From Saccharothrix sp. ALI-22-I (GTDB lineage Bacteria; Actinomycetota; Actinomycetes; Mycobacteriales; Pseudonocardiaceae), in contig NZ_MTQP01000027.1 of the NCBI RefSeq assembly GCF_001984175.1, forward strand, positions 1 to 41,386: a stretch of DNA of 41,386 nucleotides, read 5' to 3'. Made by a program: the position numbers and the translations under genes. How positions within the stretch are numbered: the stretch's first letter is position 1; each line of letters begins with the position of its first letter. The notes below the pieces were generated by a model. It was not told the DNA's origin and ran no database searches. It saw nothing but the letters and a program-made list of their open reading frames with translations. Below, one piece after another: positions 1 to 8,250 of the stretch.

Positions 1-32
1 TACGGCGGCGCATCGGTGTTGTTGTCGTTCCG

Positions 33-641
33 TCACTTCAGCAGGTTCTCCATCGCCGCCTCCGCCAACTTCCGGGCCCCGTCGCAGGGTGCGGGGAACC
101 GGTCCTCGTACGTCGGCAGCACCGAAAAGGCCGCCACCAGGTATTGCCCCTCGGAGGTGTCGACCATCACGTCGCAGCGGCCCTCGTCGCTGGGCAGGGT
201 CACCGTGATGGCCGGGAAGTCCAGCACCGGATCGATCGTCTCCGCCTGGCCGGCCCGCTTGCCGTCCGTCCACGCGGAGATGCCCTCGACGGTCACGGGA
301 ACGAGATGGCTGCCGGCTCCGATGACCGTCCACGAGCAGCCCGTGGTCTTGTAGAAGTCGCTGTCCACGGGCCGTCCCGCCGTGTCGATCTTCAACGTGG
401 GCAGCTGCCCATCGGTGAGCAGGCCGCAGGGGGCCGTGCCGTCCAGATCGACCGCACGCGGACGTGTGGAAGTCGACTCCGACAGGGACGGTGCGGTGGT
501 CCGGGTACCGGTGTCGCCGCGATCGGGCATGTCGTGCCCCGGCGTGTCGGTACCGGAGCCGCATGCCGCGACCACGACGAGTGTGGTCGCTGTTCCGAGC
601 AGGATTCGTCGCGTGGTGTTCACGTTGTTCCGCTGTCGCAT
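33..641 (-). CDS. DUF3558-type secreted lipoprotein
   Basis: Predicted exported lipoprotein of 202 residues. The N-terminus is arginine-rich, then hydrophobic, and ends in a lipobox (VVVAAC, Cys near residue 27), followed by a Thr/Ser/Asp-rich linker. The globular part starts at about residue 70 with a 'CGLLTDGQLPTL' motif, has 'GCSWTV' in the middle and 'PCDGARKLAEAAMENLL' at the C-terminus. This is the Cys pattern of the DUF3558 lipoproteins common in Pseudonocardiales. The function of the family is not established. The next gene (779-1348) is a clear paralogue on the same strand. The ATG at 641 gives a normal signal peptide; a GTG at 623 is an equally good start. Confidence 0.85.
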   Translation of the reverse strand: MRQRNNVNTTRRILLGTATTLVVVAACGSGTDTPGHDMPDRGDTGTRTTAPSLSESTSTRPRAVDLDGTAPCGLLTDGQLPTLKIDTAGRPVDSDFYKTTGCSWTVIGAGSHLVPVTVEGISAWTDGKRAGQAETIDPVLDFPAITVTLPSDEGRCDVMVDTSEGQYLVAAFSVLPTYEDRFPAPCDGARKLAEAAMENLLK

Positions 642-778
642 TCGTATTCCGCCGTTTGTCTCTGCCGGGCACCGGCACCGCCGGCTCCGACCGGGGACCG
701 GCCGCAGTGAGCCCGGTCGTCGAGCTGCGGGTCGTGACCGGGCAGACGTGCTGGTCGCCGATCCTCATCGGCGATCGG

Positions 779-1348
779 TCATCCGATCAGGTTCTGCATG
801 GCCGCTTCTGCCAGTTGCCGTGCCCCGTCGCACGGTGTGGGGAACCGGTCCAGGAAACCCGGGCTCACCGAGAACGCCACCGCGAGGTACTGGTTATCCG
901 TGGTGCCGACCATCAGGTCGCAACGGTCCGGACTGCCGGGAATGGCGACGGTGATGGTGGGGAACCCCGCCACCGGGGCGACCCACTCGCCCTTCCCGAT
1001 CCGTTTGCCGTCCATCCACGCCCCGATGTCCTCGTGCAGCACCGGAGCCAGGATGTTGGACGCGCCGGTCACCGTCCACGTGCAACCGGTGGCCTTGAGG
1101 GCCTCGATTTCCGTCGTATGGCCTTCACTGTCGATCTCGAGCATGGGGAACTGGTCGGCCGACAGCAGTTCACACGCCAGCCTGTCGTCGAGTTCGACGT
1201 CACGTGGCCGCCCCGAACTGGGCTTGATCGCTGTCGAGGTCGTGCTCACCACGGTCGCGGAAACGGTCTCGTTCGTGGTTCCTCCTTGTTGAGCGCACGC
1301 GGTCAACAGCGCGGTCAACGTCGTGGCTGCGATCAGTGATCGACGCAT
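779..1348 (-). CDS. DUF3558-type secreted lipoprotein, paralogue of the neighbour
   Basis: 189-residue lipoprotein starting MRRSLIAATT, with lipobox LLTAC (Cys near residue 18) and a Thr/Ser linker. The DUF3558-like domain carries 'LACELLSADQFPMLEID', 'GCTWTV' and 'PCDGARQLAEAAMQNLIG'. It matches the 33-641 protein along its whole mature length, so the two arose by tandem duplication, 137 bp apart. The frame is open upstream to 1672, but the ATG at 1348 is preferred because it places the signal peptide at the N-terminus. Function unknown; surface or envelope location is inferred from the lipobox. Confidence 0.85.
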   Translation of the reverse strand: MRRSLIAATTLTALLTACAQQGGTTNETVSATVVSTTSTAIKPSSGRPRDVELDDRLACELLSADQFPMLEIDSEGHTTEIEALKATGCTWTVTGASNILAPVLHEDIGAWMDGKRIGKGEWVAPVAGFPTITVAIPGSPDRCDLMVGTTDNQYLAVAFSVSPGFLDRFPTPCDGARQLAEAAMQNLIG

Positions 1349-1760
1349 CGTGTCCTGATGTCCCTGTTCTGTGGTGCGTTCCGTCGGCCGCCGGTATCGA
1401 CCGGACGTGTGGGCATGCCGTTGGCAGCTATGGACTCGGCGAACGATCAGTGCGGCATGCCCGTGTCGGTCTTCCACCCGGTGACCCTCGGTGTCGCCGG
1501 GCCGGCGACACGGAAACCTCGGGCGCCGTCGTCGGTGTCGTGTGCCCGATCGGTCCCACGACCCTGGATCACGGCTGTGCGGAGGGCTGCCGTCCGCCGC
1601 CGGACGCCGATTCGCCGGACGTAACCGTGTACACACTCCTGGAAACCCGCGTCCGTTCGATACCCCGTGCAACGGTGGCCATTGTGGAAAGTCACCACCG
1701 GCCGGGTGGACTCACCGTCGTGGCGTGGAGTGGTGGCACGTGGAGCGACTGCGGGGCTCG
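1349..1760. other. Intergenic region, no gene seen
   Basis: 412 bp between the 3' end of the GNAT gene and the start of the DUF3558 gene, both on the minus strand. It should hold the promoter of the lipoprotein genes and the 3' end of the permease/GNAT transcript. Only weak, bulged hairpins were seen. Open frames on both strands give low-complexity Arg/Pro products without recognisable domains. Confidence 0.5.
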
Positions 1761-2387
1761 TCATGGAAGCCGGCCCCCGGTTGTGGCGCTGGCCGGGTCC
1801 CGCCACATCGCGTACAGCGTGGGACCGTCGTCGAGCAGGCGCAGCTCACGAGTGGTCCGGTAGCCCAACGACGTGTAGAGGCGTGCGGCGTCGACACTCG
1901 TGGCGACGAGGAACGCGCCCAGGCCCCGCTGGTCGAGCGCCGTGTGGTGGTGGAGCAACAGCCTGGTGCCGTAGCCCTGCCGGTGGTGGGCGGGGTCGAC
2001 GCCGAGCAGTGCGAGGTAGTGGTGCGGGGTGTCGTGGGGATGGCAGGACTCGAACAGTCGGTCCAGGGCACGGAACCGGTCGATGTACGGACCGCAGTAA
2101 TCCGCCAGCCGCCGGTCGTAGTCCGGCGGCATCGGGGGCGACAACCGGGGGTTGTCGTGGTGGATCCAGACCGCGGCGGCGGTGCGGTCGGCGGTCACGT
2201 CGACGTGGCCGTGCCGCTGGGCGTGCCGGATCGTCAGCAGCAGGTGACCCCAAAGCGGGTCCTGCCGCTGCGCCGGATCCGGAACCAGCCGGCGCGCCAC
2301 CTCCGTGGCGAAGAAGGCCTTGGTGACGACGTCGGCGACGGCCGGCGTGTCGGGGAGGAGCGCCTGGACGACGCCGCTCCCGCTCAC
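1761..2387 (-). CDS. GNAT-family N-acetyltransferase
   Basis: 208-residue protein with a Gcn5-related acetyltransferase fold. The acetyl-CoA binding motif A is visible as 'LLGVDPAHHRQGYGTRLL' (the RQGYG loop), followed by 'FLVATSVDAARLYTSLGYRT', the usual motif B with the final aromatic residues. The N-terminal half is typical of actinobacterial GNATs ('VTKAFFATEVARRLVPDP'). The chosen start is the GTG at 2387, whose GTGA overlaps the TGA stop of the upstream APC permease (2384-2386), so the two are translationally coupled. The substrate is unknown. Coupling to a permease suggests uptake and modification, or export protection, of a small amine or amino acid (inference). Confidence 0.8.
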   Translation of the reverse strand: MSGSGVVQALLPDTPAVADVVTKAFFATEVARRLVPDPAQRQDPLWGHLLLTIRHAQRHGHVDVTADRTAAAVWIHHDNPRLSPPMPPDYDRRLADYCGPYIDRFRALDRLFESCHPHDTPHHYLALLGVDPAHHRQGYGTRLLLHHHTALDQRGLGAFLVATSVDAARLYTSLGYRTTRELRLLDDGPTLYAMWRDPASATTGGRLP

Positions 2388-4003
2388 GATCGGACCCCGT
2401 GGTCGACCGGACGGGTGCCGCGACCGGTGCCACCGATCCTGTCGTAGACCCTGGGCCTGTTGCGTCGCAGCCACAGGCCGTACGCCACGCCCGTCGCGGC
2501 GACCACCACGAAACCGATCGGCACGGACCACCGCAGCAACATCACCGGGCCGTCCAGCAACGCGTCGAAACGCCACACACCCAGCACCAGCAACGCGACC
2601 AGGGCCACCGCCGCCACCACGGCCAGCGTGCCGGCCGCGGACTTGCGGCCCGCACCATCGGCGGCGGTGACGCCGCCCGACCCGGACGTGCCGTCGGCGG
2701 ACCCGTCGCCCTTGGCCCTGTAGCCCGGTCCATCGAACTCAGGCTTGGCGTCGAACCCGGCGGGGGCCGCCGGTGCATCGTCCGGGTCGGGCTGAGTGCG
2801 TCGCCGGTGGACCACGATCGCCACGGCGGTGGCGGCCAGCAACGTCAGCACACCGAGCGCGCCGACGGCTCCGCCACCGAGCAGCAGGTGCCCGACCGGA
2901 TCGAGTCCGAGGTAGGCGGCGCCACCGATGGCCAGCAGGTTGAGCACGAGCAGCGCCATCGCCGCGCGGGCCGGTGCCTGGGTGCGCGGTGACAGGCGCC
3001 CGACCGCGCTGGGCAACACCCCGTCGCGGGCCAGGCCGTAGGCGTACAGCGCCACGGTGAGGGTGAAGCTGATCATCGCGGCCACCACGCCGAAGGCGAA
3101 CAGGACCCGACCGAACGCGACCCACGCCGCCCCGAGATGGGTTTCGGCCAACACGAACACCAGTTCGGGGCCGTGCTCGCGGGCCGCGGCGACCACACCG
3201 TCGGGGCCGGTGGCGACGATCGGCGCGAACGCGCCCAACACGTACAGCACCCCCAGCGTCGCGACCACCACGACGGTGGCGCGGGGCACGGTGCGCTCGT
3301 CGCGGGCACGGTCCCGGTAGACGACCGTGGTCTCGAATCCCACGAACCCCAGAAACGCCGGCAACACGGTCGCGAACAGCGCGGACAACAACACGACGGG
3401 ACCGTCGCCGAAGGAGAACGCGCGGACCGCGCCGGCCGCCACGGCGGTGCCCTCGGCGGGGTGGACCATCAGCACCACGGCGGTGACCACGATCCACACC
3501 ACGTCCAACACCAGGGCGACGAGCACCACCACCCCCGGCAACGACAACTTCACCGACGCCAAACCGGTGACCAGCAACACCGCCACCACCGCGGTCACCG
3601 CCCAGTGCGGCCGCACACCCAGCGGCTCCACCAGCGGCGCGGTGGCCTGCCCGATGACACCGAACAACCCGACCAGCAGCGCCCAATAGGACACCAGCGC
3701 CACCAGGGCGGCGGCGACACCCGCGGCGGGGTGCAGGCCGCGCGCGATGAAGGCGTAGAACGCCGACGGGTTGTCGATCTCCCGGCTCATCTTCAAGTAG
3801 CCGGGGACGAACAGCGCCAGCACCACGGCCACGACCGCGAACGCCGCCGGCATCGCGATGACACCGGTCTGAGCGATCACGGTCACGGTGATCACCACCG
3901 CCACGGTCATCGGGGTGACGGCGACCATGGCCAGGGCGACCAGCATCGGCCACCCGATCCGACCGGCTAAGAACGGGGTGGTTCGGCCGCGTTGAGAGGA
4001 CAT
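2384..4003 (-). CDS. APC-superfamily amino acid/amine permease
   Basis: 539-residue integral membrane protein with about a dozen hydrophobic helices. The N-terminal 'GWPMLVALAMVAVTPMTVAV' and the 'LGFVGFETTVVYRDRARDERTVPRA' segment near residue 220 fit the amino acid-polyamine-organocation superfamily; the latter corresponds to the conserved GFE loop. A hydrophilic Gly/Asp/Ala linker at about residues 400-455 separates the last two helices and the basic tail. It likely imports an amino acid or amine; the substrate cannot be read from sequence. The ATG at 4003 is 102 bp downstream of the GPP34 gene, and its stop overlaps the GNAT start. Confidence 0.85.
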   Translation of the reverse strand: MSSQRGRTTPFLAGRIGWPMLVALAMVAVTPMTVAVVITVTVIAQTGVIAMPAAFAVVAVVLALFVPGYLKMSREIDNPSAFYAFIARGLHPAAGVAAALVALVSYWALLVGLFGVIGQATAPLVEPLGVRPHWAVTAVVAVLLVTGLASVKLSLPGVVVLVALVLDVVWIVVTAVVLMVHPAEGTAVAAGAVRAFSFGDGPVVLLSALFATVLPAFLGFVGFETTVVYRDRARDERTVPRATVVVVATLGVLYVLGAFAPIVATGPDGVVAAAREHGPELVFVLAETHLGAAWVAFGRVLFAFGVVAAMISFTLTVALYAYGLARDGVLPSAVGRLSPRTQAPARAAMALLVLNLLAIGGAAYLGLDPVGHLLLGGGAVGALGVLTLLAATAVAIVVHRRRTQPDPDDAPAAPAGFDAKPEFDGPGYRAKGDGSADGTSGSGGVTAADGAGRKSAAGTLAVVAAVALVALLVLGVWRFDALLDGPVMLLRWSVPIGFVVVAATGVAYGLWLRRNRPRVYDRIGGTGRGTRPVDHGVRS

Positions 4004-4105
4004 GTCAGGCTCCGGGGTTTGGGGGAAGGGATGCCGCTGCCCGGCCGGCGAGCAGGCTGGTGCACACGGGAGGGTTTGGGTCGAGTCGGTGGGGCTCGAC
4101 CGGGG

Positions 4106-4924
4106 TCAGATCGTGAACGCGTCGCGGGCGGCCATGCGCCCGACCAGTTCGATCAGGCGGCGTACGGGCGGCCCCAGCTGGATCGAGATCATGCTGTCGA
4201 GGTGTGAGTACGCGTCGGGTTCGAGTCCGGGAAAGACGTGGTGGTCCATGTCGCAGGCACGGATCAGCGCGCACAGCAACGTCTCCTGCGGGGCCATACC
4301 GGTGTCACCGCGTGCCAGCCGCCCGCCCAACGACGCGGTCACCGTGGCGGCGTGGTCCGGATCGACCAGCCGGTAGTCCCGCCACCGCCTCAGCCACCCC
4401 ACACGATCGAGGACGACCTCGATCCCGTCGGACTTCCCGATCCGCTGCCCCAACCGCGGCAGCGCGTCCTGGGCCAGGTGCTCCAGCGCGAACGTCGGGT
4501 CGCGCAGCAGCGAGGACGACGTCAGTTCCGTGTAGACGGCGCGGACCAGGTTGTCCTTGCGGACGGCGGCGATGTCCGCCCGCAAGGCCGGATCGAGGGC
4601 TCGGAGAAACAAAGGCTCCGGCTCAGGGGCCAGTCGCGCAGCAGTGCGCCCGCCCGGCCCCACGTGCCCGACCGGTTGGAGGGTGTGTCGCCCGGGATGC
4701 GATGCGGTCCCGTGGACGGGCCGGTCCGCGGGCCGCGTCTTGAACGGGACGATCACATCCCCCGTGATCGTCATCGTGTGTGCCAGCAGTTGTTCACCCA
4801 GCAGTGCACCGGCCAGAGCCACGCTCGTCGCGCCCGGGGCGAACCGGATGCGGCCGGTGGTGTCGTCGCGGGTGCACAGCCACATCCAGTTGCCGATCAA
4901 GCAGTCGATCCGGTGCATCATCAC
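4106..4924 (-). CDS. GPP34 (GOLPH3-like) family protein
   Basis: 272-residue soluble protein. The opening 'WMWLCTRDDTTGRIRF' and 'SVALAGALLGEQLLA' match the start of bacterial GPP34/GOLPH3-like domains, in which a short strand pair is followed by an alanine-rich helix. The helical C-terminal half ('LAQDALPRLGQRIG', 'LLCALIRACDMDHHVFPGL') fits the same family. These proteins are very common in actinomycetes; a lipid (phosphoinositide)-binding role is known only for the eukaryotic members. It heads the minus-strand run that continues into the permease. The call rests on the overall pattern rather than on catalytic residues. Confidence 0.65.
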   Translation of the reverse strand: MMMHRIDCLIGNWMWLCTRDDTTGRIRFAPGATSVALAGALLGEQLLAHTMTITGDVIVPFKTRPADRPVHGTASHPGRHTLQPVGHVGPGGRTAARLAPEPEPLFLRALDPALRADIAAVRKDNLVRAVYTELTSSSLLRDPTFALEHLAQDALPRLGQRIGKSDGIEVVLDRVGWLRRWRDYRLVDPDHAATVTASLGGRLARGDTGMAPQETLLCALIRACDMDHHVFPGLEPDAYSHLDSMISIQLGPPVRRLIELVGRMAARDAFTI

Positions 4925-5535
4925 CCCCTATGGGTCTGAGGAGTCGGGAATCTGGCGGCATCGAGTGTCGGAATCAAGGGCGTACGAGTGGGCTGAATTC
5001 GACTCGCCGGGTACCGACGACTAGGCGCTGATGGCCGGACGAGGGCATGGAGCCCGCGGGAGAGTTTTGGGCTCGACATGCCCTCGTCCGTCCAGGAGCG
5101 AGGCTCGCTTGACCGTAAGGTCAGAGCGTGAGCCTCCGACGAGCATCGTGCAGTTCGTGATACCGGCGAGGAACATCACTCGTATGGGATCGAATTGCTC
5201 GCATAGACAATCCGAACCGCACGGCCCGCGACAGCCAGCAGAGATCTCCTGAAGGAGACGCTCATCTGGCTGTCCGGGAGCCGGGCGTTGATGTTCGCTG
5301 AAGACCAAGGGCAGGCTGTCGAGAGTTGTTGCCCTCCTCAGCCTCTTCCGTGATGGAGCACGTCGGGCGACGCCTCCGGGGTGCAGCCCGTCCCGTACGG
5401 GGCAACTTCCACGACGCGCCAGCTGGTGCTGCGCATGCTCCCGAGTCCCACACTGCGTTGCCTCCGCATCGGTACGCCGCCACGTCGTTCGCAACTCAAC
5501 CGTGGCCCCGTCGCAGCGGCTTGAGAACGCCCGGA
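4925..5535. other. Long intergenic region between divergent genes
   Basis: Roughly 0.6 kb between the GPP34 gene (minus) and the operator-like element of the XRE gene (plus). It contains the 5036-5090 hairpin. The minus-strand frame over 5021-5539 is open for 172 codons, but the product has no recognisable domain and unusual composition, so I do not call it. No tRNA-like segment was found. Confidence 0.5.
5036..5090. repeat. Long hairpin (20-bp stem with a 2-base bulge)
   Basis: A perfect 14-bp inverted repeat (5036-5049, CGGACGAGGGCATG, and 5077-5090) continues inward as GAGCCC/GGGCTC (5050-5055 and 5069-5074). The loop is 13 bases and there is a 2-base bulge on one side (5075-5076). It is too long and symmetrical to be chance in this sequence. 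There is no T-run of rho-independent type on the plus side. It could be a bidirectional transcription barrier between the GPP34 and XRE transcripts, or the end of a decayed mobile element. Confidence 0.7.
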
Positions 5536-5539
5536 TCAC

Positions 5540-5588
5540 GGGATGTCAAGGGGACGCTAGGGGGAATTTCGGAACCATCCCCCTTCGC
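5540..5588 (+). promoter_or_regulatory. Conserved operator-like element upstream of the XRE gene
   Basis: The stretch starts with GGGATGTCAAGGGGA (5540-5554), contains a 7-bp inverted repeat (AGGGGGA 5559-5565 / TCCCCCT 5578-5584) and ends in TTCGC. From GGATG onward the same 48-base layout (about 35/48 identical) occurs upstream of the XRE pseudogene at 17702-17749 on the other strand. Conservation between two paralogous loci points to an operator or promoter of this regulator family. On the reverse strand it reads TTGACATCCC, with a perfect -35 hexamer. Confidence 0.55.
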
Positions 5589-5627
5589 ATCCCTCCCTTG
5601 CCCGTGTCTGCGTTGCTACCGTCCGTG

Positions 5628-5656
5628 CGACGATGGCCAAGGGTGAACCATCGTCG
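5628..5656. promoter_or_regulatory. Inverted repeat just upstream of the XRE start codon
   Basis: Perfect 9-bp inverted repeat (CGACGATGG 5628-5636, CCATCGTCG 5648-5656) with an 11-base spacer. It ends at the ribosome binding site CGGAGG of the GTG start at 5666. It could be an autoregulatory operator or an mRNA hairpin limiting translation. The left arm includes an in-frame ATG at 5633, which would be an alternative longer start. Confidence 0.45.
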
Positions 5657-5665
5657 GAGGTCATC

Positions 5666-6973
5666 GTGCGCAATGAGAACGAGGCGTTACGTGCGGCGCG
5701 GGAACGTACCGAGTCGCCCGCGCATCCCGGCGAGTGTCTGTCCCGCCAGGAGCTCGCCGAGCTGGTCAACGAGTACGTCTATCGTCATGCCAATCGCAGA
5801 GAGGGAATCGACGCAAACTACGTCGGCAAGGTCGAACGCGGCCTCATCAGATGGCCAAACGAGGACTACCGGGCGGCGTTCCGCGCGGTGCTCGGCGTGT
5901 CGACCGACGAAGCGTTGGGCTTCTCCAACAGCCGACGTCGAACCGTGAAGGTTGCTGACATGAACCGCAAGCAGTTCCTGCGCGTCGCCGGCGTCAGCGT
6001 CGGACTGGCGGCGCTCGGGTCCCTGGACGCGTTCCTGGAGCCCAGCCAAGCCACAGTGCCACCCACCCGAATCGGTAGGACCGAGGTCGAGCAGGTCCAC
6101 ACGGCGGCCAGGGTCTTCAAGAGCTGGGACGCCGAGCATGGTGGAGGCTTGTCCCGGGAGACGGTCCTCGCGCAGCTGCGTTGGTCGGCGCGGCTGCTGG
6201 ACTCGACCTATCCGGAGATTCTGCGTCCAGAACTCTTCTCCGCAGTCGCTTACCTGGCTTCGGTCCACGGGTTCATGTGCTTCGACGCCTACGCTTTCGA
6301 CGATTCGAGGCGAACGCTCCGTTTCGCACTCGCCTGCGCCGAAGAGGCGGAAGATTGGGGGCTTCGCGCCGAGATCCTGTCAAGGATGGCTCGACAGGAC
6401 ATCCATACGGGTCATCCCGATCAAGGGATGACGTGGATCGAGTATGCGCTCGTGCGCGCCGACCGTGTTACGCCGACCACTCGGGCGATGCTTCACACGG
6501 TTCGGGGGCGAGCGCTCGCGAAGATGGGCCGGCGGCATGAAGCGCTGCGCTCGGTAGCACTCGCCGACGAATTCTTCGCCGACCGCCAGTCCGATACCGA
6601 CCCGAAGTGGCTCGCTTACTACGATGCCTCGCAGCATGCGGGCGACACCGCGCACGCGCTCATGGACCTCTCACTCCAAGGAGTCAAGACCGACGCCGCG
6701 GAAAGGTTCGAAACTGCTGTCTCCGGACACGTCAGCATCGCCGCCCGATCACGCGTCCTATCCCAGACCAAGCTGGCGACCCTGCACATGGCGACGGGCG
6801 ACCCGCGCGAAGGCGTAGTGATCGGCAACCGTGCGCTCGACGCGGCTGCGTCGATCAGATCGAATCGGGTGTCAGACTGTCTGCGCGAACTCGCCCGCTA
6901 CTCGCGGCCGCACGAACGCATCGCTGATGTCCCCGACCTCCGACACCGGATCACCAATACGGTGCTGGCGTGA
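5666..6973 (+). CDS. XRE-family HTH/TPR transcriptional regulator
   Basis: 435-residue regulator. Residues about 30-70 ('CLSRQELAELVNEYVYRH ... NYVGKVERGLIRWP') form the Cro/C1-type helix-turn-helix of a large actinobacterial family. A 'MNRKQFLRVAGVSVGLAALG' segment follows near residue 99; it resembles a twin-arginine/hydrophobic stretch but is a normal linker in this family. Next comes an all-helical TPR-like sensor domain ('HTAARVFKSWDAEHGGGLSRE' onward). The start is the GTG at 5666, with CGGAGG 6 bases upstream; an ATG at 5633 is the alternative. The stop is embedded in the start of the phosphotransferase gene (GTGA at 6970-6973). It lies directly upstream of the biosynthetic block and may control it (inference). 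Confidence 0.85.
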   Translation: MRNENEALRAARERTESPAHPGECLSRQELAELVNEYVYRHANRREGIDANYVGKVERGLIRWPNEDYRAAFRAVLGVSTDEALGFSNSRRRTVKVADMNRKQFLRVAGVSVGLAALGSLDAFLEPSQATVPPTRIGRTEVEQVHTAARVFKSWDAEHGGGLSRETVLAQLRWSARLLDSTYPEILRPELFSAVAYLASVHGFMCFDAYAFDDSRRTLRFALACAEEAEDWGLRAEILSRMARQDIHTGHPDQGMTWIEYALVRADRVTPTTRAMLHTVRGRALAKMGRRHEALRSVALADEFFADRQSDTDPKWLAYYDASQHAGDTAHALMDLSLQGVKTDAAERFETAVSGHVSIAARSRVLSQTKLATLHMATGDPREGVVIGNRALDAAASIRSNRVSDCLRELARYSRPHERIADVPDLRHRITNTVLA

Positions 6974-7851
6974 TGACCGTGGCAGCGCTCGACGGGTACC
7001 GATCGGTACTGATCGCCGCATGCAGGCAGGCCGGTCTGGACGGTGCGGACGCCGAGCCCATGAGGCTAGGGGAAAACGCGCTGTTCCGCCTGCCTCACGG
7101 GCTTGTCGCACGCGTCGCCCGGCCTGGACAGCAGGCCGTCGCGGCCAAGGAAGTCCAGGTTGCGAAGTGGTTGTTGGAACACGACATCGCAGCGGTGCAC
7201 CCGTGGACCGAGCCGATCGTCATCGATGAGACCGCCGTGACGATCTGGCGTGAACTCCCGCGCCATCGTCCAGGACGGTATTCCGAAGTCGCGGCAGCGC
7301 TACGCCGATTGCACAGCCTTTCACCGCCGGATTTCCTCGAACCTTTGACTCCCTTCGTGCGCACAGCACAACGCATTGACCAGGCGAGGACGCTGACCGT
7401 CGATGACCGCGCTTGGCTACGGACTCGTTTGACAGAACTTGAAGACCGGTATATCAGGGGGCTGCCGGACGGCCTTCCGGTCGCCGTGATCCACGGCGAC
7501 GCCTACGGCGGGAACATCGTCGTCACAGAGGACGACCAAGTCACGGTCGTACTCGACCTCGAACGGTTTTCCGTCGGTCCGCCCGAGTGGGACTTGACGT
7601 CGACGGCTGTCCACCGCGGTTTCGAGTGGATAAGCAGCGAAGACTACCGCGCTTACTGCATGGCATACGGCCACGACGTCACGTCGTGGGACGGCTACAC
7701 GCTCCTGCGGGACATCCGCGAACTCAGGATCACCACATGGATTGCCCAACTCGCCGTTGACCAGCCCAAGTATCGAGATGAAGCCAGCCTGCGAGTTGCG
7801 TGTCTACGTGGCGAATGCGGTCCGCGTCCATGGCCATGGCGCGCCGCTTAG
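6970..7851 (+). CDS. APH/choline kinase-fold phosphotransferase
   Basis: 293-residue protein of the aminoglycoside phosphotransferase family. It has the catalytic Brenner loop 'HGDAYGGNI' (about residues 176-184) and the metal-binding segment 'VLDLERFSVGPPEWDL'. The metal-ligand Asp is kept in 'LDLERF'. The N-lobe has 'GENALFRLPHGLVARVARPG'. The GTG at 6970 overlaps the XRE stop (GTGA); ATG at 6973 is an in-frame alternative. XRE-phosphotransferase pairs of this kind recur in actinomycetes. The substrate is unknown: it need not be an antibiotic. Confidence 0.8.
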   Translation: MMTVAALDGYRSVLIAACRQAGLDGADAEPMRLGENALFRLPHGLVARVARPGQQAVAAKEVQVAKWLLEHDIAAVHPWTEPIVIDETAVTIWRELPRHRPGRYSEVAAALRRLHSLSPPDFLEPLTPFVRTAQRIDQARTLTVDDRAWLRTRLTELEDRYIRGLPDGLPVAVIHGDAYGGNIVVTEDDQVTVVLDLERFSVGPPEWDLTSTAVHRGFEWISSEDYRAYCMAYGHDVTSWDGYTLLRDIRELRITTWIAQLAVDQPKYRDEASLRVACLRGECGPRPWPWRAA

Positions 7852-8250
7852 TCAAACGGTAAGGCGAGTCGCACACACGCGGATAGCCCTGCGCCCGGAA
7901 TATGCTCGAAGCATACGTCCCGACGGTGATCAATTCGCCGCCGGATTGCTGGCGCGCCAGTTCGGGGCAGCACTGCCGGTTCCGCTTGAAGGTCAGCGTC
8001 GCGCCTATACACAACACCGAAGTCAGATCCGCTAATTGCACTGCCCAGTTGGTGGATACGGCTTTCTTGAACCTTCGGACGGATCGGGCGCCGGCGGTGC
8101 TGGCGCAGACGGTCCGGACACTTGCGCTCGGAGAGGGGGCAGACATGTTCTACGACCACTGATCTCGATCGTCGGGCGGGGCCCGGTGTGCATCGGGCCC
8201 CGCTCGACCCGAATGACCGATAAAACGCGCTGACCCTGTGGGGAGAGCTG
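7852..8250. other. Intergenic region upstream of the P450 gene
   Basis: About 400 bp. A plus-strand frame at 7902-8162 (86 codons, ending 'ALGEGADMFYDH') and several minus-strand frames are open, but codon use is atypical and no family is recognised. The region should contain the promoter of the biosynthetic genes starting at 8251. No clear -35/-10 pair was identified. Confidence 0.4.

Noticed and set aside
5021..5539. 172-codon minus-strand open frame upstream of the XRE gene
   Set aside because: No domain, unusual composition, and it crosses the 5036-5090 hairpin; not supported as a gene.
7902..8162. 86-codon frame before the P450 gene as a possible precursor peptide
   Set aside because: Atypical codon use, no ribosome binding site and no conserved pattern, though it cannot be excluded.
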